NCBI GenBank assembly: GCA_017860675.1
Contig: JAGDMV010000100.1
Coordinates: 1-6,784 of the forward strand
DNA from: Chloroflexota bacterium
GTDB taxonomy: Bacteria > Chloroflexota > Limnocylindria > Limnocylindrales > CSP1-4
Reading direction: 5' to 3'
DNA: 6,784 nt
Shown: piece by piece, positions 5,853 to 6,784 of the stretch
How positions within the stretch are numbered: position 1 is the stretch's first letter
Layout: the number at the start of each line of letters is the position of its first letter
Notes under the pieces: generated by a model
Told to the model about the DNA's origin: nothing
Seen by the model: the letters and a program-made list of their open reading frames with translations, nothing else
The model's database searches: none
Position numbers and translations under genes: made by a program

Positions 5853-6727
5853 CCGAACTGCAAGACGAACGCACCGACCTCATCGAGGCCATCACCCGGG
5901 AGGTGCTCGCCGTCCTGGCGGGGCCCGACGAGTCGTGCATCGACTGCCGGGGCTCCTGTGCCGCCCACTGCCCGGACAAGGTCCGCCAGGTGGTGGATAG
6001 CGGCGCCTCCCGGATCGCCTTCCAGGGACGCGGCGAGGACGTGCCCCGTGACCTCGCCCGTCACATCGACCACACCCTGCTCAAGCCGGACGCCACCGCG
6101 GCCGACATCGACCGCCTCTGCGCCGAGGCCCGCGAGTACCGCTTCGCGGCGGTCTGCATCAACCCGTTCTGGATCCGGCGTGCGGCCGACGCGCTCCGGG
6201 GCACGGACGTGGCGGTGGCCTCCGTCGTCGGCTTCCCCTTCGGCGCCACCACGCCCGAGATCAAGGCCATGGAGACGCGGCGGGCGATCCGCGACGGGGC
6301 CGGCGAGATCGACATGGTGATCAACATCGGGGCGCTCAAGAGCGGCCTGCTCGACCTGGTCCGCGAGGACATCGCCCGGGTCTCCGACGCCTGCCACGAG
6401 TCGGGTGCGCTGAACAAGGTCATCATCGAGGCGGCCCTGCTGACCGACGAGGAGAAGGTGGTCGCCTGCCGGCTGGCCCAGCAGGCGAAGGCCGACTTCG
6501 TCAAGACCTCGACCGGCTATGCCTCGGGCGGCGCGACCGTCTTCGACGTCGCCCTGATGCGTGAGGCAGTCGGCCCGAAGATGGGAGTCAAGGCCGCCGG
6601 CGGCATCCGCACGGCGGAAGACGTACAGGAGATGATCGCCGCGGGGGCCACCCGGATCGGGGCCTCCGCCGGCGTCAAGATCGTGACGGGAGAGACGGGA
6701 GAGAGGGGCGCGCGTGAGCAGTATTGA
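5849..6727 (+). CDS. deoC: Deoxyribose-phosphate aldolase (DERA) with targeting helix and Cys cluster
   Basis: Class I aldolase that cleaves 2-deoxy-D-ribose 5-phosphate to glyceraldehyde 3-phosphate and acetaldehyde, 292 aa. The core begins near residue 69 (LARHIDHTLLKPDAT). Catalytic residues are present: Schiff-base K219 (FVKTSTGY), K248 (GVKAAGGIRT) and D155 (EIDMVINIGAL), equivalent to E. coli K167, K201 and D102. About 65 residues precede the core. Residues 8-23 form an amphipathic helix (LIEAITREVLAVL) typical of encapsulation peptides. C30, C33, C37 and C41 follow in a C-x2-C-x3-C-x3-C-P pattern that might hold an Fe-S cluster or zinc. The tail contains a duplicated TGE (280-285) and ends in Tyr, as does the catalytic tail of E. 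coli DERA. The start is ATG 5849, overlapping rpiB by 4 nt with GAGGG 9 nt upstream. The 3' end overlaps the shell gene by 14 nt. Confidence 0.93.
   Translation: MTELQDERTDLIEAITREVLAVLAGPDESCIDCRGSCAAHCPDKVRQVVDSGASRIAFQGRGEDVPRDLARHIDHTLLKPDATAADIDRLCAEAREYRFAAVCINPFWIRRAADALRGTDVAVASVVGFPFGATTPEIKAMETRRAIRDGAGEIDMVINIGALKSGLLDLVREDIARVSDACHESGALNKVIIEAALLTDEEKVVACRLAQQAKADFVKTSTGYASGGATVFDVALMREAVGPKMGVKAAGGIRTAEDVQEMIAAGATRIGASAGVKIVTGETGERGAREQY
6686..6703 (+). repeat. Perfect 9-bp tandem duplication at the end of deoC
   Basis: ACGGGAGAG occurs twice back to back (6686-6694 and 6695-6703). In the deoC frame it encodes TGE-TGE near the C-terminus. It is purine-rich and runs into the ribosome binding region of the shell gene starting at 6714, so one sequence serves as both protein tail and translation signal. 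Confidence 0.8.
6698..6708 (+). promoter_or_regulatory. Ribosome binding site of the shell-protein gene
   Basis: The purine run GGAGAGAGGGG ends 5 nt before the GTG at 6714; GAGAGG at 6701-6706 has a spacing of 7 nt. It is the strongest Shine-Dalgarno-like signal among the four operon genes and supports GTG 6714 as a real start. Confidence 0.65.
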
Positions 6728-6784
6728 CCTTCGGGCCTACGTCTTCCTGGACAGCCTCCAGGCCCAGTACGCGGCGTTCCTCGG
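6714..6784 (+). CDS. Trimeric microcompartment shell protein (BMC-T), 5' end only
   Basis: Only 23 codons plus two bases are in the window; the gene runs off the right edge. It starts with GTG, has a strong ribosome site, and overlaps deoC by 14 nt in another frame. The peptide, including LRAYVFLDSLQAQYAAFL (residues 6-23), matches the opening I remember for tandem-domain BMC shell proteins such as the mycobacterial RMM trimer (LRSFIFIDRLQPQ..., then LG). Those proteins form pseudohexameric facets, often with a gated pore. The assignment rests on a short stretch, but the position directly after rpiB and deoC that carry targeting-like helices supports it strongly. The rest of the shell set and the aldehyde-handling enzymes would be expected downstream. 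Confidence 0.72.
   Translation, partial: MSSIDLRAYVFLDSLQAQYAAFL

Noticed and set aside
5849..6727. Household nucleoside-catabolism deoC operon (deoC with deoA/deoB/cdd)
   Set aside because: No other nucleoside-salvage gene is present; the N-terminal targeting helix and the adjoining BMC-T-like start fit a microcompartment locus better.
1..6784. CRISPR array, tRNA/rRNA, insertion sequence or attachment site
   Set aside because: Reading both strands, I found no spaced repeats, no tRNA-like cloverleaf, and no transposase or integrase coding sequence.

Overview
This is a GC-rich bacterial window (I judge about 70% G+C, strong G/C bias at third codon positions). Every credible gene is on the + strand. 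Gene style and content suggest a high-GC Chloroflexota (Limnocylindria-like) or possibly an actinobacterium. That placement is a guess, because there is no rRNA or other marker gene here.

Left part (1-4109), accessory or housekeeping genes. First is a secreted N-acetylmuramoyl-L-alanine amidase (110-1591) with an N-terminal FlgD-like Ig domain and a dockerin/EF-hand-like calcium loop inside the catalytic domain. Next, after a 202-bp gap, is a cytosolic alpha/beta hydrolase with a GHSAGG nucleophile elbow (1794-2777). A 12-helix MFS exporter of the EntS/MFS_3 type follows (2838-4109). I see no functional link between these three and what follows.

Right part (4110-6784), start of a bacterial microcompartment (BMC) operon. 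A sigma70-like promoter (TTGACA, 17 bp, TAGGCT) drives a tightly packed set: a SorC/DeoR-type sugar-phosphate-sensing repressor (4190-5182), an RpiB-family isomerase (5175-5852), a DeoC-family deoxyribose-phosphate aldolase (5849-6727) and the first 23 codons of a gene (from GTG 6714) whose product reads like the N-terminus of a trimeric BMC shell protein (BMC-T). Successive genes overlap by 8, 4 and 14 nt. RpiB and DeoC both carry N-terminal extensions with a short amphipathic helix, typical of BMC encapsulation peptides.

Regulator + RpiB + DeoC + shell protein matches the 'sugar phosphate utilizing' (SPU) class of BMC loci, known mainly from genome surveys. As I infer it, RpiB and DeoC are packaged together, a (deoxy)pentose phosphate is split to glyceraldehyde-3-phosphate and acetaldehyde, the aldehyde is kept inside the shell, and the regulator senses the sugar phosphate. 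Three features go beyond a routine SPU call: a four-cysteine cluster between the targeting helix and the aldolase core of DeoC, loss of the usual catalytic Cys/Thr in RpiB, and a perfect 9-bp tandem repeat at the end of deoC that duplicates the ribosome-binding region of the shell gene.
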